Below, piece after piece: positions 16,710 to 25,047 of a DNA stretch of 64,000 nucleotides; positions within the stretch are counted from its first letter, which is position 1, and every line of letters begins with the position of its first letter. This stretch comes from Pseudobdellovibrionaceae bacterium (GTDB lineage: Bacteria; Bdellovibrionota; Bdellovibrionia; Bdellovibrionales; UBA1609). Made by a program: the position numbers and the translations under genes. Below the pieces are notes generated by a model. The model searched no databases. It was not told the origin of the DNA and worked only from the letters and a program-made list of their open reading frames with translations. The DNA lies in NCBI GenBank assembly GCA_947444305.1, contig CANEZP010000001.1, positions 144,151-208,150 on the forward strand. The letters are read 5' to 3'.

Positions 16710-18266
16710 ATGACCAACGCCGACGATTTCTTAAAGCAAAAGCACCTGTTCCAGTTGGGCGATCTGCCGACCGAAACGCCGCACCCTAAAACCGTTCAGC
16801 TCTCTGAGTTGGCGAATAAGGATCTTGAGCGCGGCCTCGCGGTTATGCGGGATATTGACTTGGAAGCGTTAAGGAAAATTCTCGCCGCGAAAGACAATCT
16901 CAAAGCCGTATTCGAAAGCGTGGCCGCCACATTAGAAAGCGGCGACCGCATCTTCATGGTCGGGTGCGGGGCGACGGGTCGCTTGTCTCTATCGCTCGAA
17001 TACCTCTGGCGGCGTAAACATCCGGGCTCGGAAAAAGTTTTCTCGTTGATGGCGGGCGGCGACGTGGCGCTAGTGCACTCGCTTGAAGGCTTCGAAGACT
17101 TTCCCGAATACGGCGCCCGGCACTTAAAGCAGCTCGGCTTTACGGGTAGCGATTTGTTGATCGCAACCACCGAGGGCGGCGAAACGCCTTACGTGATCGG
17201 TGCGACCGAAGAGGCGGCCGCGACGTCCTCGCGCGCGCCACTTTTTCTGTACTGCAATCCGCCCGAAATTCTGAATGCTAAAGTGGAACGTTCGCGCCGG
17301 GTACTGACGAATCCAAAAATCAAAAACTTTTACCTCGAGACCGGGTCGATGGCGTTGACCGGCAGCACGCGCATGCAGGCGTCGACGGTTTTGATGCTGG
17401 TGGTTGGGCTTGCGCTCGAATACGGCCGTGATGCCGAGCGCGCGTTCGCCGATTTGAGCTCATGGATTAAATTCCTCGAGGGCAGCGCCTGCGGGGGACT
17501 GCAAGATTTGATCGTCAAAGAAGCAGAAACTTACGTCGAGGGTCATTTCACCTGCTACACCGTCGGTCAATACGCGATGACCGTCTTTACCGATACGACC
17601 GAACGTGCGCCCACGTTTAACCTCGCGCCGTTCGATAATCCGAAACACCTTACGCCGAAAAATTCACTAACTTACATCGCGATTCCCGAGACGGGTAACG
17701 GCCGCGACGCTTGGGAATATTTGTTGGCGCGCAAGCCGCGGCCGCTTGACTGGCCCGAAGTGCACGCGAAGGCTTCGGCCGATTACCTTTATACTTTTGA
17801 TTTCAGCGCGAACGCGCTCGGTTTCCGCCGCGGGCTTACCCCCGGAAAAACGCATTTCGAGTTTGCAATCACTTCGGAGCAAAATGATTTGATGATGCGC
17901 TTTCGTGGAATTGAACGGCGCTTTCCGTTGTTCGGAAAAAGCGAGTTGTTCGACCATCTCACGTTGAAGATGCTATTGAACATGCATTCGACGTTAACCT
18001 TCGGCCGATTGAATCGTTTCGAGGGAAATCTAATGACGTGGGTTTATCCGTCAAACGGGAAGTTGGTGGACCGCGCGGCCCGCTATACGCAAATCCTGCT
18101 GAAAAATATGGGCAAAGAATTCACTTACGATGAGATCGTGCGGGCGCAGTTCGCGTGTAAGAAGGATTTAGACCCGAGCCAGTCGATCGTTCATCGCACG
18201 ATCGAAAAGCTCAGCGGCCAAAGCTTTGACCGCGCGAAAACTCACCTGGCGAATTCGACGGCCTGA
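16710..18266 (+). CDS. Double SIS-domain protein, MurQ / glucokinase-regulator (GCKR)-like
   Basis: A 518-residue protein. Its first half follows N-acetylmuramic-acid-6-phosphate etherase (MurQ): GCGATGRLSLSLE, MAGGDVALVHSLEG and TEGGETPYVIGAT. MurQ is about 300 residues; this one continues into a second SIS-like half with TDTTERAPTFNLAPF, which I associate with eukaryotic GCKR and its bacterial relatives. It probably binds or cleaves a sugar phosphate. The ATG at 16710 begins the alignable region. The last 25 bases overlap the RNase Y gene tail to tail. A sugar kinase of the ROK family lies 6 kb away. Confidence 0.8.
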   Translation: MTNADDFLKQKHLFQLGDLPTETPHPKTVQLSELANKDLERGLAVMRDIDLEALRKILAAKDNLKAVFESVAATLESGDRIFMVGCGATGRLSLSLEYLWRRKHPGSEKVFSLMAGGDVALVHSLEGFEDFPEYGARHLKQLGFTGSDLLIATTEGGETPYVIGATEEAAATSSRAPLFLYCNPPEILNAKVERSRRVLTNPKIKNFYLETGSMALTGSTRMQASTVLMLVVGLALEYGRDAERAFADLSSWIKFLEGSACGGLQDLIVKEAETYVEGHFTCYTVGQYAMTVFTDTTERAPTFNLAPFDNPKHLTPKNSLTYIAIPETGNGRDAWEYLLARKPRPLDWPEVHAKASADYLYTFDFSANALGFRRGLTPGKTHFEFAITSEQNDLMMRFRGIERRFPLFGKSELFDHLTLKMLLNMHSTLTFGRLNRFEGNLMTWVYPSNGKLVDRAARYTQILLKNMGKEFTYDEIVRAQFACKKDLDPSQSIVHRTIEKLSGQSFDRAKTHLANSTA

Positions 18267-19810
18267 ACTTCGCGGACCACGGTCACCTTGATTAAGCCCG
18301 GGTAGTTCAACTCATCTTCAATTTTTTGCGCGATGTCTTTTGAAAGGTTCATCGCTTTCACATCGTCGACGCGATTGCCGTCGACGATGACGCGCACTTC
18401 GCGACCCGCGCTCAAAATGTACGTCGCGGTTACGCCGGGGAAGCCGCTGCCGATTTTTTCTAAATCGGCCATTTTTTGCGTGTACGAATCCGCGGTCGAG
18501 CGGCGTGCGCCGGGACGGGCGCCCGACAGGGCATCGGCCGCGATGGTCAGAAAGGCCAAGTCGGTCGAAGGTTGTTCGTCATAGTGATGCGCCCTTACGG
18601 CGTGCACCACTTCGGGTTTCTCGCCGTGGGTTTCGATGAATTCGGCACCGATGACGGCATGCCCGCCCTCTTTCGAGTGATCCATCGCTTTACCGATGTC
18701 ATGCAGCAAGCCCGCGCGCCGGCCGTCTTGCACGGGCAGGTTGAGCTCGGCGCTCATCAAGCCACACAGCCAGCCGACTTCCGCCACGTGAAAATGCTGG
18801 TTTTGCGCGAACGAATAACGGTAACGGAGGGCGCCCAGCATATTGCGCACGTCTTCCTTCATATCGGGAATACGTAATTCGCTGGCGACACGGTTGCCGT
18901 CGGTAAGAATTTTTTTGAACAAATCTTTTTTGCAGCGTTCGTAGATGCGATCGATCGAGTTTTCATTGAGGTTGCGTTCTTTTGCCGATGCCTCGAGCAC
19001 CAGACGGCCAAGCTCGCGGCGAACGGGATCGAAACCCATGACCGTGGCGCTTTGGTAGGTGTCGTTGTACACAACGTCTACGCCACAAAGCTTTTCGATT
19101 TTATCGACGAATTTATTTTCGGCGCCGAAGACGCGGGCTTTATGATCGGCCGAATCGAAATTGACGTTACCGATCCCGCGCTCGGAACAATAGGGGCGGG
19201 CGAAGCGGTTGAGCGCCAAGTTGATAACCTTTTTGGCGTCGCGCTCGGCGTTGACCTGGGCTTCTTGCTCGATGTCCTGCGCAAAGCGGGTGACGACTTT
19301 GCGCGCGTCTTCTTCCATCCGTGCGTGAATCGATTCACGCAGTTGATCGAGCGGCACGGCACTTTTCTTTTTCGCTTCTTCGAACAATTGCGTGCGCAGC
19401 AAAACTAAGCGGTCGCGTAGGGCCTGGACACGCCCTTCGTATAAGCTCAATTTTTGTTGTTTGGCGGCCATCGCCTGAGATTTCCGGTTCAGCAGCTGAT
19501 CGCGAGATTGCGCCGTTTCGCGGAACTTTTGTTCACGCTCGTCTAAGGTCTCGGCGTGCTCGTCATTGCGCTGAACGATCTTGCGCGTTTCTTTTTCGAA
19601 ACGGGTGAAAGCTTCTTCACTAAGCTCTTCGACTTGCAGCTTAAGTTCTTCCATTTGGGCTTCGGCGTCTTTGTTGGCGCTGTCGATCAAATCGGCGGCT
19701 TCTTCCTCGGCCCAACGGTACTGTTGTTTGTTCGACCAAGCCAACGCCAGCAGCGTGCACACGCCACCCACCAAAAGTCCTGCCACGAGCATAATTAGGG
19801 GAAAAGTCAT
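18242..19810 (-). CDS. rny: Ribonuclease Y
   Basis: A 522-residue membrane-anchored endoribonuclease that starts mRNA decay. It has an N-terminal membrane helix (about 3-25), a long coiled coil (40-170), a KH-like region (about 205-260), and an HD phosphodiesterase domain with LLHDIGKAMDHS and GGHAVIGAEF near 365-390. In the KH region the usual G-R-E-G RNA-binding loop reads G-A-E-N, so the GxxG motif is lost. The ATG at 19810 is chosen over a TTG three codons earlier; neither has a clear ribosome site. It overlaps the convergent SIS gene by 25 bases. Confidence 0.88.
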   Translation of the reverse strand: MTFPLIMLVAGLLVGGVCTLLALAWSNKQQYRWAEEEAADLIDSANKDAEAQMEELKLQVEELSEEAFTRFEKETRKIVQRNDEHAETLDEREQKFRETAQSRDQLLNRKSQAMAAKQQKLSLYEGRVQALRDRLVLLRTQLFEEAKKKSAVPLDQLRESIHARMEEDARKVVTRFAQDIEQEAQVNAERDAKKVINLALNRFARPYCSERGIGNVNFDSADHKARVFGAENKFVDKIEKLCGVDVVYNDTYQSATVMGFDPVRRELGRLVLEASAKERNLNENSIDRIYERCKKDLFKKILTDGNRVASELRIPDMKEDVRNMLGALRYRYSFAQNQHFHVAEVGWLCGLMSAELNLPVQDGRRAGLLHDIGKAMDHSKEGGHAVIGAEFIETHGEKPEVVHAVRAHHYDEQPSTDLAFLTIAADALSGARPGARRSTADSYTQKMADLEKIGSGFPGVTATYILSAGREVRVIVDGNRVDDVKAMNLSKDIAQKIEDELNYPGLIKVTVVREVQAVEFAR

Positions 19811-19918
19811 AGGCACCAAACTAGCACTAACCCCGGGCTTTCTAAACGTGCGCCTAGGCGCATCATGGACTCAAACGGGGCGCCCCATATGCCGATAAAC
19901 CATCAAGCGAGGTTTGGA

Positions 19919-21103
19919 ATGGATACAGGCAGAAAATTAAAGCGCGGCGAGATGCTCTTCAAAGAGGGCGATACGCCCGCATCGGTCTACATCGTTCAGA
20001 GCGGTAAAATCGGTCTGATGGTTGAACGTAACGGTAAATTCACCGAAGTCGCCTCGCTAGGTCCGAATCAGATCTTCGGTGAACAGGCATTATTCTCATC
20101 GGGCAAACATGCGTTCGCGGCGCAAGCGCTTCAAGAAGCGAAGGTCATGGAAGTGCCCGTTGAGATTATGAAGCAGCAATTCGAAAAGGCACCCCCCGGG
20201 ATAAAACTTTTGGTGAAAAGCCTGGTCGACGAAACGAAAGTTTCACGGCAGGCGACGAAGACCTTGAAGCTCGAAACCGAGAAGAGCCCATGCCCTCAGG
20301 GTTTAATTCACAAATTATTTACCGAAGTTCACCTGATCGCGCGCCACATCGGCAAGCGCGGGAAGCCCGCCGTCGCTCTCAAGCCGGGTGAATCGGCGCC
20401 GCCGTACGAGCCGGGCCCCAACGAATTTACCGTTTCTTGGAACGCGATGAAAATGTACGCGACACGGTTCTTCGGCGAGTCACCGCAACGTTTGCGCAAC
20501 ACCATGGACCTCATGGCTAAACTGAAGTTTGCGGAATTGAAAATCGGCAAAAGCGACGAAGGCGAAGAGACCTTGAACGACGTTCATTTCTTCGACGTCC
20601 AACTCTGTGAAGATTTCGCCGAGTTTTACCAATATCACTTGTTCAAAGGCAGCCGCGCGGAAGCTATCTACGTAGATCCGCTGGCGTTGAAGGTCGCGAA
20701 AGCTTTGGTCGAAATCTCGGCCGGCGCGCCCGTCACGCATAAGGGCGCTACGCAGGTCGATTACCAAGTCGCGCTGACGCATTGTAAAACTAAACATCGC
20801 TTCGAATTGAAGAACACGCACCTCGACGCGCTCGAGCGTAAAGGTTTGTTCGTCGTTCGTAAAAGCTTTGACGATGGCCGGGTCGAGCTGCAATTCGACC
20901 GCAACGAATTCGTGAAGATGGCTCATTTTTGGAGCATCATTTTCGAAATCGATAAGTGGAACGATAAAGGCTTCGTCGACCTGAATGAAAAAGAAGAGGT
21001 CGCCGCCGGCATCGACGGCGAATGCGTCGCTTGTCAGGGCAAGATCGACAACAGCCACAAGTTCTGCCCGCACTGCGGCCACAAGCTGGCGCTCGCGGCC
21101 TAA
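19919..21103 (+). CDS. Cyclic-nucleotide-binding protein with C-terminal zinc ribbon
   Basis: A 394-residue protein. A cNMP-binding fold (about 5-115, with LKRGEMLFKEGD and FGEQALFSS) is followed by a mixed region with winged-helix-like segments and, at the very end, a four-cysteine zinc ribbon CVACQGKI / CPHCGHKL. There is no canonical CRP-type DNA-binding helix next to the cNMP domain. The ATG at 19919 has GAGG 6 bases upstream; earlier ATGs lack one. It is divergent from rny and its stop overlaps the convergent PilZ-like gene. Likely a regulator; target unknown. Confidence 0.72.
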   Translation: MDTGRKLKRGEMLFKEGDTPASVYIVQSGKIGLMVERNGKFTEVASLGPNQIFGEQALFSSGKHAFAAQALQEAKVMEVPVEIMKQQFEKAPPGIKLLVKSLVDETKVSRQATKTLKLETEKSPCPQGLIHKLFTEVHLIARHIGKRGKPAVALKPGESAPPYEPGPNEFTVSWNAMKMYATRFFGESPQRLRNTMDLMAKLKFAELKIGKSDEGEETLNDVHFFDVQLCEDFAEFYQYHLFKGSRAEAIYVDPLALKVAKALVEISAGAPVTHKGATQVDYQVALTHCKTKHRFELKNTHLDALERKGLFVVRKSFDDGRVELQFDRNEFVKMAHFWSIIFEIDKWNDKGFVDLNEKEEVAAGIDGECVACQGKIDNSHKFCPHCGHKLALAA

Positions 21104-23133
21104 TTAGACGGAGTTTTGCTCGTTGCGTAGTTTTCGCGTATCCAGGTACGCGCGAATTTTAGGAAAGAATCGTTGATCCCGAAATACGTCGCGTGGATCT
21201 GGAAATCCGCTTTATCGTTGGGATGTTCACCGCACGCGTACACCCGCGCCGCCAGGCAACTGTTCGGTGCATTGTCGTAAATCGACTTTCGCAAATAGAT
21301 CATCGTGCCGGGCACGATGGGTTGCTTACTCCGTAAAGTGGCGCCGAATTCACTAATCGCCTCAAGATGAATACTTTTAGAAACGTGCACCGACAACTGG
21401 GGTTGGCTCCAGCCTACGTTATCGAACTTGTAGAGGGTGTATGAATTCGGCAGGAATTCACTCAGCAGGAACATCATCTGCCGGCCATCCAGCGGTTTAA
21501 TGAATAAGCCTAAAATATCCTTGTTGTTCAACCAATGCATGTTGGGCTTATTTTCGTGCTCGGTCGTAATAAAAAACTTCAGCTGATCGATATTTTCGCA
21601 CAGCCCAACCTGTACCGCACGCATCCGTAAACCTTCAACCCACGAGACCGGATCGTCGGGCACGAAGTTAGAATCTATGATTAAGAAATGCATTTTGGAA
21701 TTATGCTTTTCGTTGCTGAGCCGAATCGCCACGTCATTGAGGGTGGCCGGCGACATTTCGATGGTCACGACTTGTTCATTTACCCCGCGGTAGATCTTAA
21801 AATTCACGGCGCGTCGGTCGCCTTTAATATCTTTTACCGTTAGCAGTTTCTGTAAGACGCGGCCTTTGCTCGCCAACAGCGCGGCTTCCTGCATGATTAG
21901 GGTCGATTCTTTTTCTTGAATTAAACTGAGCCAGCCGTCGGGCGAAGCGAAGATTGCGTCGGCCGGGTGTCCAAGGAAGGTATCGCCGTGCGCGGGGCCG
22001 GGGTCAACGCTCAAGCATTTCAAATCGGTGGCCGACACCGACAGCGAAATCGGATGTTTATAAAAGTCGGCGTCTTCGGCGGGGCGAATGGGCGTGGTGT
22101 TGCCCGAGCTACCTTGCGACTCAAGGTACTTATGCAAGAAAAACTGGTACGAGCTTTCGGTTTTGACTTCGAGCTGGTCCATCTCTTTTTCGAGTTGTAG
22201 CCGCAAGTTACTGCCCGCGGTTTCATCGGGATCGACGATGGCTACGCCGAACTCATTGGCCGAATCGGGCTCGTTCCAAAGCGCATCAGGATTGTAACGA
22301 AATTCCTCGCGGTTATCTTTCAACAAACTTTGGTAACGGGGCGCCTTGCTGAGCACGCGCCGGATCGTCGAGAGCGAGTTTTTGCTCAAACCGAAATAAG
22401 AGAAATAAACCAAGTGCTGCCCCGGGAGCTCGGGATGCGGTTCGGTCCGGAACACCTTACCGCGAAATTCTAATCGGCCTTTTTCACCGGGCAAAGTGAT
22501 GTAGAAGTGGCCGGGCAAACCTTTGCGCAGCGGCAGTGGATTACGGATGGCCAAACCGACGTCACTTAGACGATCGACCTTCGAGATCTTAGAAATCTCG
22601 ATCTCGTGCTTTACTTCCTGATTGAACAAAAACTGTGGCGTCACTTTTTTAGGTAGCGCTAAAAAAATCTGCATCTTCTGTAAGAAGATAAGCCGGTCGA
22701 TCGGCAGGTAAATAAGATCGTCCAGCAGCGGGTGCAAAATATCTAACTTATTGATGCCGTCGTCTTCGTACTTAAGCATCAGCATGCGGGGCGGGCTCGC
22801 TTGCGGCCAACACTTGTACTCTTTCATGCTGTAACGCAACTTATCGAGCCATGGGCCGGATTTTTCACCGATCGTGTCGAGCGCAAAAATCACGGAATGA
22901 ATTTCACTAAAAAGTTTGAGCTCAGCCCCGTCGGTTGATTCATCGGCGGGCGCGGGTTCCGCCTCGGCGTCCGGCGCGACTTCCGCGGTTCGCTTACGGA
23001 AGTAAAGATTTTGAAATTCCTGATTGCTCTTAAAGGTGGCGAAGCGCAGGTCGTCCATGCCGAGCTCTCCGAGAAATTGCTCAATCTGCCGGCGGAGCCG
23101 GTCATCCTGAACAATGGCGACGACATTTGGCAT
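21100..23133 (-). CDS. Receiver-like / double PilZ-like protein
   Basis: A 677-residue cytoplasmic protein. The N-terminus (MPNVVAIVQDDRLRRQIEQFL) resembles a receiver domain without the full acidic pocket. A PilZ-like barrel follows (about 185-260, LSDVGLAIRNPLPL), then a second receiver-like region (about 480-570) and a second PilZ-like barrel (about 585-665, ISEFGATLRSKQPI). Both PilZ modules lack the RxxxR and D/NxSxxG residues that bind cyclic di-GMP. GAGGGGA precedes the ATG. It may be a structural adaptor for surface motility or signalling, but this is inference. Confidence 0.65.
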   Translation of the reverse strand: MPNVVAIVQDDRLRRQIEQFLGELGMDDLRFATFKSNQEFQNLYFRKRTAEVAPDAEAEPAPADESTDGAELKLFSEIHSVIFALDTIGEKSGPWLDKLRYSMKEYKCWPQASPPRMLMLKYEDDGINKLDILHPLLDDLIYLPIDRLIFLQKMQIFLALPKKVTPQFLFNQEVKHEIEISKISKVDRLSDVGLAIRNPLPLRKGLPGHFYITLPGEKGRLEFRGKVFRTEPHPELPGQHLVYFSYFGLSKNSLSTIRRVLSKAPRYQSLLKDNREEFRYNPDALWNEPDSANEFGVAIVDPDETAGSNLRLQLEKEMDQLEVKTESSYQFFLHKYLESQGSSGNTTPIRPAEDADFYKHPISLSVSATDLKCLSVDPGPAHGDTFLGHPADAIFASPDGWLSLIQEKESTLIMQEAALLASKGRVLQKLLTVKDIKGDRRAVNFKIYRGVNEQVVTIEMSPATLNDVAIRLSNEKHNSKMHFLIIDSNFVPDDPVSWVEGLRMRAVQVGLCENIDQLKFFITTEHENKPNMHWLNNKDILGLFIKPLDGRQMMFLLSEFLPNSYTLYKFDNVGWSQPQLSVHVSKSIHLEAISEFGATLRSKQPIVPGTMIYLRKSIYDNAPNSCLAARVYACGEHPNDKADFQIHATYFGINDSFLKFARTWIRENYATSKTPSN

Positions 23134-23181
23134 TCTAAATTTCCCCTCAGCTCTTATTAAACGCCATCGGGGGCCTGCGTA

Positions 23182-23790
23182 TCAAGGGGAGAGCCGTCGG
23201 AAGGTCCAGCCCGCCTGGTCTTTTTCGAATTCGAACGTGTCGTGCAAACGATTCGGCCGACCGATCCAAAATTCAATCGTGCGCGGGCGTATGAGGTAAC
23301 CGCCCCAATGTTCGGGGCACGGGATGTCGCGGCCTGTGAATTTCTGCTCCGCCGCGTGCCATTGGTCTTCTAACTCTTGGCGTGAATCCACCGGCGCACT
23401 TTGGTTCGAAATGTATTGGCTTAACTGACTCTCGCGCGGGCGGGAACGCCAGTAATTTTCGGAATCTTGGCGCGAAGTTTTCTCGGCCTTTCCGGAAATC
23501 TTGATCTGGCGAAAGAGGGGATCGAAGTAAAAAAGCAGCGCCGTTTGTGCATGCGCCGCGAGATCCAAACCTTTACGGCTGCGGTAGTTTGAGTAAAAAA
23601 CGAAGCCTTCCTCCGACCATTTTTTGCACAACACGACGCGCGAATGCACTTCGCCGTCGGAGGCCACGGTCGCGACGTTGACGGCCGTCGGTTCGCGAAT
23701 GCCGGGCGTCGCTTTGGCGGAGGCCATCCATTCTTCGAAAATCGTAAGCGGCTTTGAATCCGGTCCGATCTCTTGAAGCGTGTCTTGCAC
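23182..23790 (-). CDS. pdxH: Pyridoxamine 5'-phosphate oxidase
   Basis: A 202-residue FMN enzyme that makes pyridoxal 5'-phosphate (vitamin B6 salvage). Family signatures present: SRVVLCKKW, FYSNYRSRKGLDL, RQIKISGKAEK, and the C-terminal WGGYLIRPRTIEFWIG with PNRLHD. Length fits the family. It starts at GTG with AAGGA about 7 bases before. It is divergent from the small gene at 23843, with 52 bases between them. Confidence 0.96.
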   Translation of the reverse strand: MQDTLQEIGPDSKPLTIFEEWMASAKATPGIREPTAVNVATVASDGEVHSRVVLCKKWSEEGFVFYSNYRSRKGLDLAAHAQTALLFYFDPLFRQIKISGKAEKTSRQDSENYWRSRPRESQLSQYISNQSAPVDSRQELEDQWHAAEQKFTGRDIPCPEHWGGYLIRPRTIEFWIGRPNRLHDTFEFEKDQAGWTFRRLSP

Positions 23791-23842
23791 TTGTCATCCT
23801 TACGTAGAGCTGATTTACTGGGGGCATACTAGGAGGCTGAGC

Positions 23843-24118
23843 GTGAACGATCAAGAGGCAGTACGGCAATTTATCGATCAAGTACGTTGGCTTTACGAGC
23901 CTGAATTCGGCGATTTCAAACGCAAACTTGGACTTTACATTCAACGCCTTGAAGAAGCGCACCCGTCCCTAAAAAGCGGCCGCGCGAAAGAAGTCATCGG
24001 CGAAATCCGCACGAGTGTCGTTTACAATCCCAACGGCGATATGGAAGTCACGCGCAGGCACGTGATCAAAATGGCGCAAGAGCTTCTGACAGGCGCGCCC
24101 AATGGGCAAGTCCACTAA
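23843..24118 (+). CDS. Conserved-looking small protein of unknown function
   Basis: A 91-residue, mostly helical soluble protein with no signal peptide. It starts at GTG (23843), chosen because a perfect AGGAGG lies 6 bases upstream; the upstream open frame has no ribosome site. Its last 17 bases overlap the sugar-kinase gene, so the two are translated together. No motif recognised. Confidence 0.75.
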   Translation: MNDQEAVRQFIDQVRWLYEPEFGDFKRKLGLYIQRLEEAHPSLKSGRAKEVIGEIRTSVVYNPNGDMEVTRRHVIKMAQELLTGAPNGQVH

Positions 24119-25046
24119 GCCTTTACCCGAGGTCATTTTATGCTACGACCTCGGCGGCACGAAATTGCGCGCGGCCTATATCTCGGCCGCGGGTAAAATA
24201 TTAGCCCACGTGACCGAAAAGGTAGATCTCAAGGCCGGCTTTCCCGGCTTAATTAAATTGTTTGTTGAACTCTCGAAGCGTTTGCCTAAAGCGCGCGTGA
24301 AATCTATTTCGGTCGCGTCGGCCGGCCCGCTTCATCCCGGCAAGGGCGTATTGCTCGATCCCACTAACTTCTTCACGCTCGAAAAATCATGGGGCGTGAT
24401 CCCGTTGGTGGCCCACTTAAAAAAAGCTTTTAAGAAACCCGTGCGTTTAGAAAACGACGCCGCGGCCGCCGTACTCGGTGAAATGTGGAAGGGCGGCCAC
24501 GGAAGAAAACAAAATATCGTCGCGATGACCCTCGGCACCGGCGTCGGTATCGGTGTGATCACGAACGGGCAATTGGTACGCGCGGGCCGCGGCCTGCACA
24601 CCGAAGCCAGTCACATCCCCATCAATTCAGAAGATCGAAATTATCCTTGCGGTTGCGGCGCCTACGGGTGCATCGAAGCTTACTTAGCCGGTACGCATTT
24701 CAGTAAGCGCATGGGCGCGCGCGTAGGCAAAGAGTTGACCGGCCCCGAAGCGGTCGAGTTGGCCGAGGACGGCGACCTGCAGGTGCGTACAAGTTTTCGT
24801 GAGTACGGAAAATATCTCGCGCAAGCGATCCGATCGTTAACGGTCACGTTCGCGCCGGAGGTGGTGGTGTTGTCGGGCGGCTTCTCGCACGCCTCATCGC
24901 TCTTCTTGCCCGAAACGAAAAAAGCGCTCCCGCATTTACTGGAACGCTACCGCGACGGAATCGATTTGTTACCGGAAGTGAAAGTCTCGAAACTACAAAA
25001 CGACGCCGGTATCCTCGGCGCCGCGTATTTGGCGTTGAACGATTAG
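24102..25046 (+). CDS. ROK-family sugar kinase (glucokinase-like)
   Basis: A 314-residue kinase. The N-terminal phosphate loop CYDLGGTKLRAA (about 14-25), catalytic Asp in LENDAAAAVLGE, LGTGVGIGV, and the ROK zinc site CGCGAYGCIE near 185-194 are all present. The zinc-site His comes in EASH instead of the usual ExGH. ROK kinases phosphorylate glucose, N-acetylglucosamine or N-acetylmannosamine; which one cannot be read here. It is coupled to the small gene before it, and ends one base from the convergent ATPase operon. Confidence 0.9.
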   Translation: MGKSTKPLPEVILCYDLGGTKLRAAYISAAGKILAHVTEKVDLKAGFPGLIKLFVELSKRLPKARVKSISVASAGPLHPGKGVLLDPTNFFTLEKSWGVIPLVAHLKKAFKKPVRLENDAAAAVLGEMWKGGHGRKQNIVAMTLGTGVGIGVITNGQLVRAGRGLHTEASHIPINSEDRNYPCGCGAYGCIEAYLAGTHFSKRMGARVGKELTGPEAVELAEDGDLQVRTSFREYGKYLAQAIRSLTVTFAPEVVVLSGGFSHASSLFLPETKKALPHLLERYRDGIDLLPEVKVSKLQNDAGILGAAYLALND

Positions 25047-25047
25047 T

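Noticed and set aside
20480-21082. 200-codon minus-strand frame
   Set aside because: Antisense of the cNMP/zinc-ribbon gene, whose start, ribosome site and zinc ribbon are clear.
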